A stretch of 64,000 nt of DNA from Corynebacterium lactis. GTDB taxonomy: Bacteria; Actinomycetota; Actinomycetes; Mycobacteriales; Mycobacteriaceae. Under the pieces are notes generated by a model. It was not told the DNA's origin. It worked only from the letters and a program-made list of their open reading frames with translations, and ran no database searches. Location: NCBI RefSeq assembly GCF_900519355.1, contig NZ_ULHE01000001.1, positions 806,001 through 870,000 of the forward strand. Reading direction: 5' to 3'. A program made the translations under genes and the position numbers. Shown piece after piece: positions 1 to 7,615 of the stretch (position 1 is the stretch's first letter; the number at the start of each line of letters is the position of its first letter).

Positions 1-60
1 GGGTTCGTCGCCCTCGCCGCGGGGCCTGCCGCCGAAGGAGGGGTGATTTTCCATGGACAT
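1..60 (-). CDS. 5' end of an unidentified gene (partial)
   Basis: Reading the minus strand from an ATG at 60 gives 20 codons without a stop up to the window edge; a second in-frame ATG lies at 54. A GGAGGG-like ribosome binding site sits about 9-15 bases upstream of the first ATG. The residues visible are polar and rich in Gly, Arg and Glu, and match no family I know. In relatives a fumarylacetoacetate-hydrolase-type gene often lies upstream of gltX, but nothing here shows that. It could be non-coding. Confidence 0.35.
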   Translation of the reverse strand, partial: MSMENHPSFGGRPRGEGDEP

Positions 61-128
61 GCTGGGGGCTCCCTCCTCGTCGTCCTCCGGGGGTTGTCCC
101 CGGTTGAGACCCAAGCTTAGCCAGCGCC

Positions 129-854
129 CTAACCCCGACCCAAAAAGGGCATGCCCGCAGCGGTGATGGTCAGGTGGTCCACCACGGCCGTCGCGGGCAG
201 CTCCGCGGCGTAGACGAAGGCGCGCGCGGCCTCGGCGGCGTCGAACATCGGCTCGGCGCCGTCCTCGCCGGTAAACGCGCCCAGCAGGTCCGTCTTCGCG
301 TTGCCGATGTCGATGCGCGTGGCCAGAATCCCGTGCTCGCGCCCGTCGAGCGCCAGCACCCTGGTCAGCCCCGCCAGCGCGCTTTTCGACGCCGCGTACG
401 CCGCGGTATGGGCCCTCGGCACCTGTGCGGCGATGGAGCAGTTGACCAGGATGCGGCCGCCTGTGCCCTTCATGATCCGGAACGCCTCCCGGGCGCACAG
501 GAAGGAGCCGACGACGTTGGTGTCGATGACGCGCCGGAAGTCCTCTATATCGGTGTCGCCGAACTCGGCGGGCGTGCCAGGCAGCCCGGCGTTGAGGACC
601 ACGGCCTCGATGCGTCCGGATACGCTCACCGCGTCCGCGAACATCGCGGCGACCTGCGCCTCGTCGGTGATGTCGCACTGCGAGTAGGTGATGTGGTCGC
701 GGCGGGCGACGTCGGCAAGCGGGGCCAGCGTGCGGCCGCAGATGTGCACGTGCCAGCCGGCGCCTGCGAAGGCCAGGGCGATTTCGCGGCCGATGCCTGC
801 GCCGCCTCCGGTGACGACGACGGTCCTCTTCGGTGTCAGGGGTGGCTGTGTCAT
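129..854 (-). CDS. Short-chain dehydrogenase/reductase (SDR)
   Basis: An NAD(P)-dependent oxidoreductase of the classical SDR fold, about 241 residues, which is normal for the family. The cofactor-binding motif TGGGAGIG is at residues 15-22, the NAG motif follows strand 4 (VVLNAG), and the catalytic Ser (VNCS) and YAASK tetrad residues are all present. The ATG at 854 is preferred to the one at 863 because it starts the usual short lead-in to the first beta strand. It is divergent from the hydroxypyruvate-isomerase-like gene, with the two starts only 37 bases apart, so they share a promoter region. The substrate cannot be told from sequence. Confidence 0.85.
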   Translation of the reverse strand: MTQPPLTPKRTVVVTGGGAGIGREIALAFAGAGWHVHICGRTLAPLADVARRDHITYSQCDITDEAQVAAMFADAVSVSGRIEAVVLNAGLPGTPAEFGDTDIEDFRRVIDTNVVGSFLCAREAFRIMKGTGGRILVNCSIAAQVPRAHTAAYAASKSALAGLTRVLALDGREHGILATRIDIGNAKTDLLGAFTGEDGAEPMFDAAEAARAFVYAAELPATAVVDHLTITAAGMPFLGRG

Positions 855-891
855 AGGTCTCATTGTGGCAGGCCGCTATAGAGTGTGAGAA

Positions 892-1608
892 ATGATCACC
901 GCAATCAATTGCTCCACCGTCTACGCGCACCTCACCCCGGCCGAGGCGGTCGCCGCCGCGCGTGCCGACGGCTACGGCGCCGTGGAATTCTGGTGGCCGT
1001 TCCCCGAGGCGGTACCGGAGGCGCACGCCGTCGAGGAGTTCTGCTCCCTGTTCGGGCCCGAGGTGAGGCTGCACGCGCTGAACCTGTGGGGCGGCGACAT
1101 GGCGGCGGGGCAGCGCGGGGTGCTGCACGACGGAGGCCTGCCGGAGGGGCACCTGGATGTGGTGCGCCAGATCGCGGAGGCCACGGGGCTGCGCTGCTCG
1201 AACGTGCTGCTGGGGCGCTCCGGCGGGGCGGTGACGCGGCAGCAGGTCGAGCGGCTGAGGTCTGTCGCGGCCGAGCTGCGCAGCTTCGGCGTGGAGGCGA
1301 TGGTCGAGCCGCTGTCGGGGATGGGGGACTATCCCGTCACCGACCCGTGGGCTGCGACGGAGGTGGCGCGCGCGGCCGACTGCGGCGTCCTGCTGGACTT
1401 CTACCACCTGGCGGTCAATGGCGTGGACGTGGAGCGCTACCTGGCCGACGTCGAGTCCGGCGAGCTGCCCCTGCCCGCACACGTGCAGGTCGCGGACTTC
1501 CCGGGCCGCGGCGCGCCGGGCAGTGCGACCCTTCCACTGGAGGAGTGGGTGGGGCGCCTGCGCGCCGCCGGGTACGCGGGGGAGGTAGCGGGGGAGTGGA
1601 CGAGCTAG
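892..1608 (+). CDS. Hydroxypyruvate isomerase-like TIM-barrel protein
   Basis: A xylose-isomerase-like TIM barrel of the Hyi/IolE group, 238 residues, slightly short for Hyi (about 258). The acidic metal-binding positions of the family are visible: Glu in VEPLS near residue 143, Asp in LLDFYHL, His in AHVQVAD and the closing Glu in AGEW near the C-terminus. Family members interconvert hydroxypyruvate and tartronate semialdehyde or act on related small sugars. The divergent SDR upstream may act in the same small pathway; that is inference from position only. Confidence 0.75.
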   Translation: MITAINCSTVYAHLTPAEAVAAARADGYGAVEFWWPFPEAVPEAHAVEEFCSLFGPEVRLHALNLWGGDMAAGQRGVLHDGGLPEGHLDVVRQIAEATGLRCSNVLLGRSGGAVTRQQVERLRSVAAELRSFGVEAMVEPLSGMGDYPVTDPWAATEVARAADCGVLLDFYHLAVNGVDVERYLADVESGELPLPAHVQVADFPGRGAPGSATLPLEEWVGRLRAAGYAGEVAGEWTS

Positions 1609-1648
1609 AAGGTGTGGCGCAGATACGGGCGGGGGTATGATAGTTGAC

Positions 1649-1840
1649 ATGAAAACTAACGAGTCCGGCATTGACCGCATCATCCGTATTGTCCTCGCCA
1701 TTGTCTTCGGCATTGTTGCCTACAAGACCTCCGGCGCACTGTCCGTCGTCATGTGGGTGCTGACCGCCATCGCCGGTATTACCGGCATCGTCGGCTTCTG
1801 CCCGCTGTACCGCATCTTCGGTATCGCCACCCGCAAGTGA
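1649..1840 (+). CDS. DUF2892 small membrane protein
   Basis: A 63-residue protein with two hydrophobic segments (about residues 9-26 and 30-48) and the typical DUF2892/YgaP-tail pattern: N-terminal [11 protein letters not shown], then [10 protein letters not shown] near the C-terminus. The ATG at 1649 is chosen over the one at 1637 because the latter lies inside a clean -10 hexamer TATGAT (1636-1641), which puts the transcript start at about 1649 and makes the mRNA leaderless. The function of the family is unknown; some members are fused to rhodanese domains. It stands alone between the isomerase-like gene and gltX. Confidence 0.75.
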   Translation: MKTNESGIDRIIRIVLAIVFGIVAYKTSGALSVVMWVLTAIAGITGIVGFCPLYRIFGIATRK

Positions 1841-1874
1841 TAGCCGGGCCCGGCGGCGGGTATCGTGTGAAAGC

Positions 1875-3359
1875 ATGTCTGATGTTCGCGTTCGCTTTTG
1901 CCCGTCGCCAACCGGTACCCCGCACGTTGGCCTGATCCGCACGGCCCTCTTCAACTGGGCCTACGCCCGCCATACCGGCGGCAAGCTGGTCTTCCGCATC
2001 GAAGATACTGACGCCGCCCGCGATTCCGAGGAGTCCTACCAGGCGATTATCGATGCCCTGACGTGGCTCGGTATTGACTGGGACGAGGGCATTAACGTCG
2101 GCGGGCCGCACGAGCCCTACCGTCAGTCGCAGCGCAAGGACATCTACGCCGACGTCCTGCAGCGCCTGATTGATGCCGGCGAGGCTTACGAGGCCTTCTC
2201 CACCGCCGAGGAGGTCGAGGAGCGCCACAAGGCTGCGGGCCGCGACCCGAAGCTGGGCTACGACAACTTCGACCGCGACCTCACCGAGGAGCAGAAGGAG
2301 GCCTTCCGTGCGGAGGGCCGCAAGCCGGTGATTCGCCTGCGCATGCCCGATGAGGACATCGTCTTCGAGGACTTGGTCCGCGGCCGCATCGAGTTCAAGG
2401 CAGGCCTGGTCCCGGACTTCGTCATCGCCCGCTCCAACGGCGAGCCGCTCTACACGCTGGTCAACCCGGTCGACGACGCGCTGATGGAGATTACCCACGT
2501 CCTGCGCGGCGAGGACCTGCTGCCGTCGACCCCGCGCCAGATTGCGCTCTACGAGTCGCTGAAGCGCATCGGTGTTGCCAAGTTCACCCCGGAGTTCGGC
2601 CACCTGCCGTTCGTGATGGGCGAGGGCAATAAGAAGCTGTCCAAGCGCGACCCGCAGTCGAACCTGTTTATCCACCGCGACAACGGCTTCATCCCCGAGG
2701 GCCTGCTGAACTACCTGGCCCTGCTTGGCTGGTCGATGGAGGGCGACAAGGACGTGTTCTCCATGGAGGAGATGGTCGCCGCCTTCGACGTCCACGACGT
2801 GCTGTCCAACCCGGCCCGCTTCGACCAGAAGAAGGCCGACGCCATCAACGCCGACCACATCCGCATGCTGGAGCCGGAGGACTTCGCCGCCCGCCTGCGC
2901 ACCTACCTGGAGGGTCACTTCGACTTCCCGGAGGACTTCCCGGCCGACCAGTTCGCCTTCCTGGCCTCGCTGCTGCAGACCCGCGTGAAGACGCTGTCCG
3001 ACGCCTGGGACCTGTCCAAGTTCCTCGTCGTCGACGAGTCCGAGTTCGCCTTCGACGAGAAGTCGGCCCGCAAGAACTTCAAGGAAGACGCCGTCGCCGT
3101 GCTTGAGGCCACCATCGCCGCCGTCGAGCCGCTTGATGACGCCTCCTTTGTCACGGACAAGATCGAAGCGGCGCTGCAGAAGGCCCTGATTGAGGACCTG
3201 GAGCTGAAGCCCCGCAAGGCCTTCGGCCCCGTGCGTGTCGCAGTGACCGGCGCCCAGGTGTCCCCGCCACTGTTCGAGTCCATGGAGCTTCTCGGCCGCG
3301 AGCGCACGCTGGGGCGCCTGCGCAAGGCGCTGGAGGCCACACCTTGGCAGGAAAACTAA
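1875..3359 (+). CDS. gltX: Glutamyl-tRNA synthetase
   Basis: Class I aminoacyl-tRNA synthetase of 494 residues that charges tRNA-Glu with glutamate. The HIGH-type motif is [10 protein letters not shown] (residues 10-19) and the KMSKS-type motif is KKLSKRDPQ near residue 253. Corynebacteria generally lack GlnRS, so a non-discriminating GluRS would also load tRNA-Gln for the GatCAB amidotransferase. That fits the tRNA-Gln and tRNA-Glu genes placed directly downstream. A -10-like TATCGT starts at 1861, 14 bases before the ATG, suggesting a leaderless mRNA. Confidence 0.97.
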   Translation: MSDVRVRFCPSPTGTPHVGLIRTALFNWAYARHTGGKLVFRIEDTDAARDSEESYQAIIDALTWLGIDWDEGINVGGPHEPYRQSQRKDIYADVLQRLIDAGEAYEAFSTAEEVEERHKAAGRDPKLGYDNFDRDLTEEQKEAFRAEGRKPVIRLRMPDEDIVFEDLVRGRIEFKAGLVPDFVIARSNGEPLYTLVNPVDDALMEITHVLRGEDLLPSTPRQIALYESLKRIGVAKFTPEFGHLPFVMGEGNKKLSKRDPQSNLFIHRDNGFIPEGLLNYLALLGWSMEGDKDVFSMEEMVAAFDVHDVLSNPARFDQKKADAINADHIRMLEPEDFAARLRTYLEGHFDFPEDFPADQFAFLASLLQTRVKTLSDAWDLSKFLVVDESEFAFDEKSARKNFKEDAVAVLEATIAAVEPLDDASFVTDKIEAALQKALIEDLELKPRKAFGPVRVAVTGAQVSPPLFESMELLGRERTLGRLRKALEATPWQEN

Positions 3360-3373
3360 TGTGACCAGGCGAT

Positions 3374-3403
3374 TTGCTCTCTGAACTGCGGATTGGTTAT
3401 ATT
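3374..3403 (+). promoter_or_regulatory. Probable promoter of the tRNA-Gln/Glu cluster
   Basis: TTGCTC (3374-3379) and TATATT (3398-3403) are separated by 18 bases, and the first tRNA begins 23 bases after the -10. This is close to the sigma-70/SigA consensus and lies in an AT-rich patch just after the gltX stop, so the tRNAs are probably transcribed independently of gltX. Confidence 0.5.
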
Positions 3404-3426
3404 ATTCCTCGTTGCGTTCGCAGCGA

Positions 3427-3498
3427 TGGCCTATGGTGTAATTGGCAACACTACGGTTTCTGGTACCGTCATTCTAGGTTCGAGTCCTGGTAGGCCAG
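3427..3498 (+). tRNA. tRNA-Gln (anticodon CTG), copy 1
   Basis: Cloverleaf of 72 bases: acceptor stem TGGCCTA pairs exactly with TAGGCCA, anticodon stem ACGGT/ACCGT closes a loop TTCTGGT whose middle bases are CTG (reads CAG), and the T arm GGTTCGAGTCC is standard. No CCA is encoded after the discriminator G. Identical to the copy at 3669-3740. Confidence 0.95.
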
Positions 3499-3559
3499 CA
3501 GAATTCTCGCTCTGCTAATGTGGTTCACCGATTTAGTTCGAGTTCGAATTCAGTTCTAC

Positions 3560-3632
3560 GCCCCGTTCGTCTAGCGGCCTAGGACGCCGGCCTCTCACGC
3601 CGGTAACACGGGTTCAAATCCCGTACGGGGTA
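3560..3632 (+). tRNA. tRNA-Glu (anticodon CTC), copy 1
   Basis: 73 bases; acceptor GCCCCGT pairs with ACGGGGT (one G-T pair), anticodon stem CCGGC/GCCGG closes loop CTCTCAC with anticodon CTC (reads GAG), T arm GGGTTCAAATCCC. Differs from copy 2 by one base in the variable region (GTAAC here, GTAGC in copy 2). Confidence 0.95.
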
Positions 3633-3668
3633 CAAAGATTAATGCGCTTTTCAGTGCGTCGATCTTAT

Positions 3669-3740
3669 TGGCCTATGGTGTAATTGGCAACACTACGGTT
3701 TCTGGTACCGTCATTCTAGGTTCGAGTCCTGGTAGGCCAG
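3669..3740 (+). tRNA. tRNA-Gln (anticodon CTG), copy 2
   Basis: Base-for-base identical to the tRNA-Gln at 3427-3498. Together with the following tRNA-Glu it makes the second unit of a tandem duplication. Confidence 0.95.
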
Positions 3741-3789
3741 CGGTGAAGAGATTCACTACTGAACAATTTCAGATTGGGAAAAGTTCTAC

Positions 3790-3862
3790 GCCCCGTTCGT
3801 CTAGCGGCCTAGGACGCCGGCCTCTCACGCCGGTAGCACGGGTTCAAATCCCGTACGGGGTA
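3790..3862 (+). tRNA. tRNA-Glu (anticodon CTC), copy 2
   Basis: Same cloverleaf as the tRNA-Glu at 3560-3632 with one variable-loop change. The eight bases before it (AGTTCTAC) and after it (CAAAGATT) are the same as around copy 1, which shows that the duplicated unit extends beyond the tRNA itself. Confidence 0.95.
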
Positions 3863-3870
3863 CAAAGATT

Positions 3871-3910
3871 GCAGAAACCTCCGCTCCTCTATGGGGCGGA
3901 GGTTTTCTGC
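3871..3910 (+). terminator. Hairpin terminator after the tRNA cluster
   Basis: GCAGAAACCTCCGC and GCGGAGGTTTTCTGC are nearly perfect complements around a loop of about 10 bases, directly after the last tRNA-Glu. No long T run follows on the plus strand, but the stem itself contains TTTT. Confidence 0.6.
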
Positions 3911-3943
3911 GTTCGGGATTCGGACCGTCGTACACTCGGCCCT

Positions 3944-4906
3944 ATGAGAAACACCAAACTCGTGATCGTCGGCCTGGGCCACGTCGGCTCTTACGTTTTG
4001 ACCTACGCGATGGAGTCCGGGCTCTTTGCCCAGATCGTCACCATCGACACCGCCCCCGGCGTCGCCCACGGCGAAGCCCTCGACCAGTCCCAGTCCACCG
4101 GCGTCCCCGGCACCGACTACGTCGACGTCCGAGCCGGCGACTACTCCGACTGCGCCGACGCCGACATGGTCATCGTCGCCGCCGGTGCCTCCATCCTGCC
4201 GGACCCGGACAATCCCAACGCCCGGCCCGACCGCGCGGGGTTGGCCAAGCTGAGCGGGGAAGTGGTCCGCGACGTGATGCCCCAGATTGCGGCGCACACC
4301 CGCGACGCTATCGTCGTCTTCATCACCAACCCTCTGGACGCGGTCGTCCACCTGGCGCACCAGACCGTGGACTACCCGGCGGAGCGGCTCTTCGGCACCG
4401 GCACGATGTTGGACTCGGCCCGCCTGAGGTGGGTCGTCGGCAAGCAGCTCGGCGTGGACCCGAAGTCGGTGACGGGCTACATGATGGGCGAGCACGGCCT
4501 GACAGCGGTGCCGATCCTGTCGAGGCTGAACGTGCAGGGCGTCGGCTGGGAGGACCTGCAGGAATGGCATGGGGCGCCGCTGCCCAGCGCGGAGGAGATC
4601 AAGGACGCGGTCGTGGGCGCGGCCTACGACGTGCTCAACGCGAAGGGCTGGACCAACGCGGGCGTGGCCCGATCCGCGCTCGAGATCGCCCGCGCCGTGA
4701 TGCTGGACCAGCACAGCGTCCACCCGGTGTGCACGCGGCTGGACGGCGAGTACGGCCTGCCGGACGTGTCCCTGTCCATGCCCGCCGTGATCGGGCGCGG
4801 CGGCATCGTGCGCCGGATGCCCCCGAAGCTAAGCGAGTGGGAGACCGCGCAGCTGCGCGAATCCGCCGACTACATTTTGGCCACGGTGGAGAAGATGAAG
4901 CCCTAA
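3944..4906 (+). CDS. L-lactate/2-hydroxyacid dehydrogenase family (LDH/MDH)
   Basis: NAD-dependent 2-hydroxyacid dehydrogenase of the LDH/MDH fold, 320 residues. Visible are the Rossmann start VIVGLGHVGS, NPLDAVV after strand 4, the catalytic region GTGTMLDSARLR and the active-site GEHG (catalytic His). The residue after GEHG is Leu instead of the Asp usual in LDH, so the substrate may be a larger 2-oxo acid, as in L-2-hydroxyisocaproate dehydrogenases. The ATG at 3944 follows a -10-like TACACT at 3931, giving a leaderless mRNA; open frame upstream of it runs through the tRNAs and is not coding. Confidence 0.85.
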   Translation: MRNTKLVIVGLGHVGSYVLTYAMESGLFAQIVTIDTAPGVAHGEALDQSQSTGVPGTDYVDVRAGDYSDCADADMVIVAAGASILPDPDNPNARPDRAGLAKLSGEVVRDVMPQIAAHTRDAIVVFITNPLDAVVHLAHQTVDYPAERLFGTGTMLDSARLRWVVGKQLGVDPKSVTGYMMGEHGLTAVPILSRLNVQGVGWEDLQEWHGAPLPSAEEIKDAVVGAAYDVLNAKGWTNAGVARSALEIARAVMLDQHSVHPVCTRLDGEYGLPDVSLSMPAVIGRGGIVRRMPPKLSEWETAQLRESADYILATVEKMKP

Positions 4907-4917
4907 AATAACTGAGC

Positions 4918-6045
4918 ATGACTAATCCCGCGCCCGCCGACTCCAAGCGCCAGATACCGGAGCTGACCAGCATCCGCGCGCTCGGCGCCTTCGGCGTGCT
5001 GCTCACCCACGCGGCATTCTGGACCGGCCACTACACCGACGACTGGTCCGGCCGCCTCCACGGGCGCTGGGAGATCGGCGTGACCATCTTCTTCGTGCTC
5101 TCCGCCTTCCTCCTCACCGGGCATTGGCTCGGCAGGCTTGCCGACGGCTCCTCGTCCGCGCCGCCGGAGCGCCCCAGCGTGCGCCGCTATTTCTGGCATC
5201 GCGCGAAGCGCGTGCTGCCCGCGTACTGGATCGTGGTGACGGTCGCCTACCTCGTCCACTCGGGGGATAACCCCGCGCCGACGGGTGCGGGCTTTAGCGG
5301 GTGGCTGCGCTCGATGACGTTCACGCAGACGCTGCAGTTCGGCTGGATCCATCCGGGACTGTCGCAGATGTGGTCGATGGTGGTGGAGGTCGGGTTTTAC
5401 CTGGTGCTGCCGCTGGTCGGGCTGGCGATATGGAGCGCCGCCAGGGGGCGGGTGAAGGCCGGGCCGGTGTTGGCCATCATCATCGTTTTCGGGCTGATTG
5501 GGCCTGTGTGGACCGTTCTGTCGCACCAGTTCGACTCGCTGCCGGTGGTCTCGCGCCTGTGGCCCATGGCCTACTTCGACTGGTTCGCCGCAGGAATGCT
5601 GCTGGCCTACGGCAGGCGCGTCGGCTGGCGGGCGAACCTTCCGGCGTGCTGGGCGTTGGCGCTGGGTTTCTTTATACTCTCCACCACGACGCACGCGGGG
5701 CCCGCGACCCTGGTGCCGGAGGACGTCAACCAGGCGCTGTGGAAGACCCTGCTCTACGGGCTCTCGGCGGCGCTGTTTGTGGCGCCGGTGGCATTGGGCG
5801 CGCAGGTGCGCTGGCTGCGCCACCCGGCGCTGGTGTGGCTCGGCGAGATTTCCTACGAGTTCTTCCTGGTCCACGTCCTGGTGATGGATTGGGTCATGAC
5901 CCAGATGGGATACCAGACTTTCCAGGGCTCGATGCTGGCGGTGGCGATTGTGACCGCGGCGGTGTCGATTCCGCTGTCCAGGGCGCTGCGCTGGGTCACC
6001 GACCTCATGACCGGCCGGCAGGGACCGGCGGGGCTGTGGAGCTAG
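4918..6045 (+). CDS. Acyltransferase 3 family membrane protein
   Basis: A polytopic membrane O-acyltransferase of the OafA/NodX type, 375 residues. The family signature near the N-terminus is clear: SIRALGAFGVLLTHAAFW with the conserved His, followed by FFVLSAFLLTGHW and the Arg-rich RRYFWHRAKRVLPAYW. About ten hydrophobic segments follow. Such proteins transfer acetyl or succinyl groups to sugars, peptidoglycan or lipids; the acceptor here is not known. It begins 11 bases after the LDH-family gene and so may be cotranscribed, and it overlaps convergently by 4 bases with pcaC. Confidence 0.85.
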   Translation: MTNPAPADSKRQIPELTSIRALGAFGVLLTHAAFWTGHYTDDWSGRLHGRWEIGVTIFFVLSAFLLTGHWLGRLADGSSSAPPERPSVRRYFWHRAKRVLPAYWIVVTVAYLVHSGDNPAPTGAGFSGWLRSMTFTQTLQFGWIHPGLSQMWSMVVEVGFYLVLPLVGLAIWSAARGRVKAGPVLAIIIVFGLIGPVWTVLSHQFDSLPVVSRLWPMAYFDWFAAGMLLAYGRRVGWRANLPACWALALGFFILSTTTHAGPATLVPEDVNQALWKTLLYGLSAALFVAPVALGAQVRWLRHPALVWLGEISYEFFLVHVLVMDWVMTQMGYQTFQGSMLAVAIVTAAVSIPLSRALRWVTDLMTGRQGPAGLWS

Positions 6046-6464
6046 GCTTCCTGCTCTAGCGGCCCGAGTTCCGCGACCAGTACCTCCTGGGCCACCTTCA
6101 TGGCGGATAGCGCCGCGGGCGCCCCGCAGTAGCCGGAAGCGTGCACGATGGCTTCGGTGATCTCCGTGCGGGTCAGGCCGTTGGCGAGCGCGCCCTTGAT
6201 GTGCCCGCGCAGCTCCTCGGTGGCGCGGAGGGCGACCAGCATGCCGATGTTCAGCAGCGAACGGTCCCGCTTGGCGAGACCCTCGCGGCTCCACACCGAG
6301 CCCCATACGGTCGCGGTGATGTGCTTCTGCAGAGTCTCGCCGTCGGAGCCAGCGTTGCGGGCAAGCGCCGCGTCGACGAATTCGTCGCCCATCACTTCAC
6401 GACGGATAGCAATGCCGGCATCGTAGCGCTCGGAGGAGAAGAGGTCATCGTTTGGGTTACTCAT
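6042..6464 (-). CDS. 4-carboxymuconolactone decarboxylase family
   Basis: A 140-residue member of the carboxymuconolactone decarboxylase/AhpD superfamily, closest in length and pattern to PcaC (beta-ketoadipate pathway): RYDAGIAIRREVMGDEFVD at the N-terminus and GHIKGALANGLTRTEITE followed by HASGYCGAPAA. It lacks the CxxC of AhpD, favouring a decarboxylase role. No other protocatechuate genes are nearby, so the true substrate is uncertain. The gene is convergent with the acyltransferase gene, with a 4-base overlap at the stops. Confidence 0.8.
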   Translation of the reverse strand: MSNPNDDLFSSERYDAGIAIRREVMGDEFVDAALARNAGSDGETLQKHITATVWGSVWSREGLAKRDRSLLNIGMLVALRATEELRGHIKGALANGLTRTEITEAIVHASGYCGAPAALSAMKVAQEVLVAELGPLEQEA

Positions 6465-6607
6465 GCTCTCAGAGCATAGGGCAGCCGTCTGGGGAGCGTG
6501 TGCGTATTGGGCTAAAAACGTGCTGTGACCACCCGATTAGGTATACGTAAGGCGTGCTTGCTAATGTTTGTCGAGTCCGCGGCGAGCAGTTGCTCGCGGT
6601 AGAACGC

Positions 6608-6680
6608 GCCCCGTTCGTCTAGCGGCCTAGGACGCCGGCCTCTCACGCCGGTAACACGGGTTCAAATCCCGTACGGGGTA
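6608..6680 (+). tRNA. tRNA-Glu (anticodon CTC), copy 3
   Basis: Identical to the tRNA-Glu at 3560-3632 through the mature sequence. It stands alone, with different flanks from the duplicated pair, between pcaC and a secreted-protein gene. Confidence 0.95.
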
Positions 6681-6685
6681 CAACG

Positions 6686-6730
6686 AAAAACTCCCCGCTT
6701 CCTCATTATGAGGGGGCGGGGAGTTTTTTG
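6686..6730. terminator. Bidirectional terminator
   Basis: AAAAACTCCCCGC and GCGGGGAGTTTTTT are inverted repeats around a loop of about 17 bases. A runs on one side and T runs on the other make it work for the tRNA-Glu on the plus strand and for the secreted-protein gene on the minus strand. Confidence 0.85.
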
Positions 6731-6747
6731 ACCCTAGTTCGGGAATC

Positions 6748-7272
6748 CTAGTTCAGGAAGTTGAAGTTGAGCGAGTCCTGGTTGAGCAGGCCGAGGCTCG
6801 GGGAACCGAAGGACGGGGAGCTCAGCGACGGGGCCGGCAGGGAGGGGGTCGGTGCGGGGTCCGGTGCCGGGGTCGGAGCCGGTGCGGGGTCCGGTGCCGG
6901 GGTCGGGGCCGGTGCCTGCTTGGCGGCCTCCGCCTCCCATGCCTTCATGGTGGCGGCGAGGTCCATTGCGCCGTTCTCGTCGTAGACGACCGGAACGCTG
7001 ATGCCGTTCTTGTGGAACATGTCGGTGTTCTCGTCGGCCGGTGCCGGAGCAGGGGCCTGTGCCTTCTTTGCGACCTCGGCCTCCCATGCCTTCAGGGTGG
7101 CCTCGTTGTCAGCCTCGCCGTTGTCCTTGTAGACGACCGGAACGGAGACGCCGTCCTTGTGGTACATCTCGACAGGCTCGTCGGCGTTTGCGAAGTTAAC
7201 GCCAGCAAGAGCAACGACGGCTGCGGCCGTGGTGGCGATGGCGGAGCGAGTCAGCACTTTGTAGGTCTTCAT
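6748..7272 (-). CDS. Secreted protein with two HK[DN]G repeats and a Pro-Ala linker
   Basis: 174 residues, family not recognised. A signal peptide covers about residues 1-30, with likely cleavage after ANA. Two homologous modules of about 31 residues follow at 36-66 and 85-115. Each begins M-aromatic-H-K-[DN]-G-[VI]-SVPVVY and ends KAWEAE. Then comes a Pro-Ala-Asp repeat region (about 120-145), encoded by a 30-base DNA repeat, and a Ser/Phe/Leu/Asn-rich tail ending LNFNFLN. No membrane anchor or lipobox is seen, so it is probably released or bound to the wall. The gene is monocistronic and terminates in the shared hairpin. Confidence 0.8.
   Translation of the reverse strand: MKTYKVLTRSAIATTAAAVVALAGVNFANADEPVEMYHKDGVSVPVVYKDNGEADNEATLKAWEAEVAKKAQAPAPAPADENTDMFHKNGISVPVVYDENGAMDLAATMKAWEAEAAKQAPAPTPAPDPAPAPTPAPDPAPTPSLPAPSLSSPSFGSPSLGLLNQDSLNFNFLN
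6851..6910. repeat. 30-bp tandem repeat, two units, inside the secreted-protein gene
   Basis: Bases 6851-6880 and 6881-6910 differ at one position (A or G near the end), and a partial third unit follows. In frame they encode the ten-residue Pro-Ala-Asp unit. Copy number could change by slippage without shifting the frame. Confidence 0.85.
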
Positions 7273-7615
7273 TAATCGCTCTCAGGTATCGCGCGACGGC
7301 GCGTTATGAACGTTTACTACCGTCGAAAGTATCAATGAAACAAAAGCGCGGCAAACGTCATTCAAAAACAGGGGTTGCCGTTTCGGTAGAAAGTGTAATC
7401 GGTAGATCAAGTTACGTTTTTCCTGGTTAGGGTCACCTTGTGGGGAGTGTTAACTTCTGGATCGATGCAAGAAATGTCAAAAAGAATAGTGTCGATGCAG
7501 GCAGTGAGGTGAAAATTGCGCCATTGTGGAGAAAATGTGTTTCACATCGTTTTTTGTGCGACGGACTCGCCCATTGGCATGAAAACATAAGTATGGGTAT
7601 ATAGAATTGCGGATA
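7273..7615. other. 343-bp intergenic region, AT-rich
   Basis: No gene found. The left part should carry the promoter of the secreted-protein gene: read on the minus strand, TTTGCC and GATACT lie 16 bases apart around 7325-7350. A small perfect inverted repeat ATGTG-ttt-CACAT is at 7535-7547 followed by a T run, and the 8-mer TCGATGCA occurs twice about 30 bases apart near 7463 and 7493. Composition is clearly lower in GC than the flanking genes. Confidence 0.5.

Noticed and set aside
174-881. Long open frames antisense to the SDR gene, and many similar ones elsewhere (for example 1779-2918, 24452-26374, 48843-50918 on the minus strand)
   Set aside because: High-GC third positions keep reverse frames open. 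Their translations are Arg/Gly/Ala-rich and match no family, while the opposite strand carries clear motifs.
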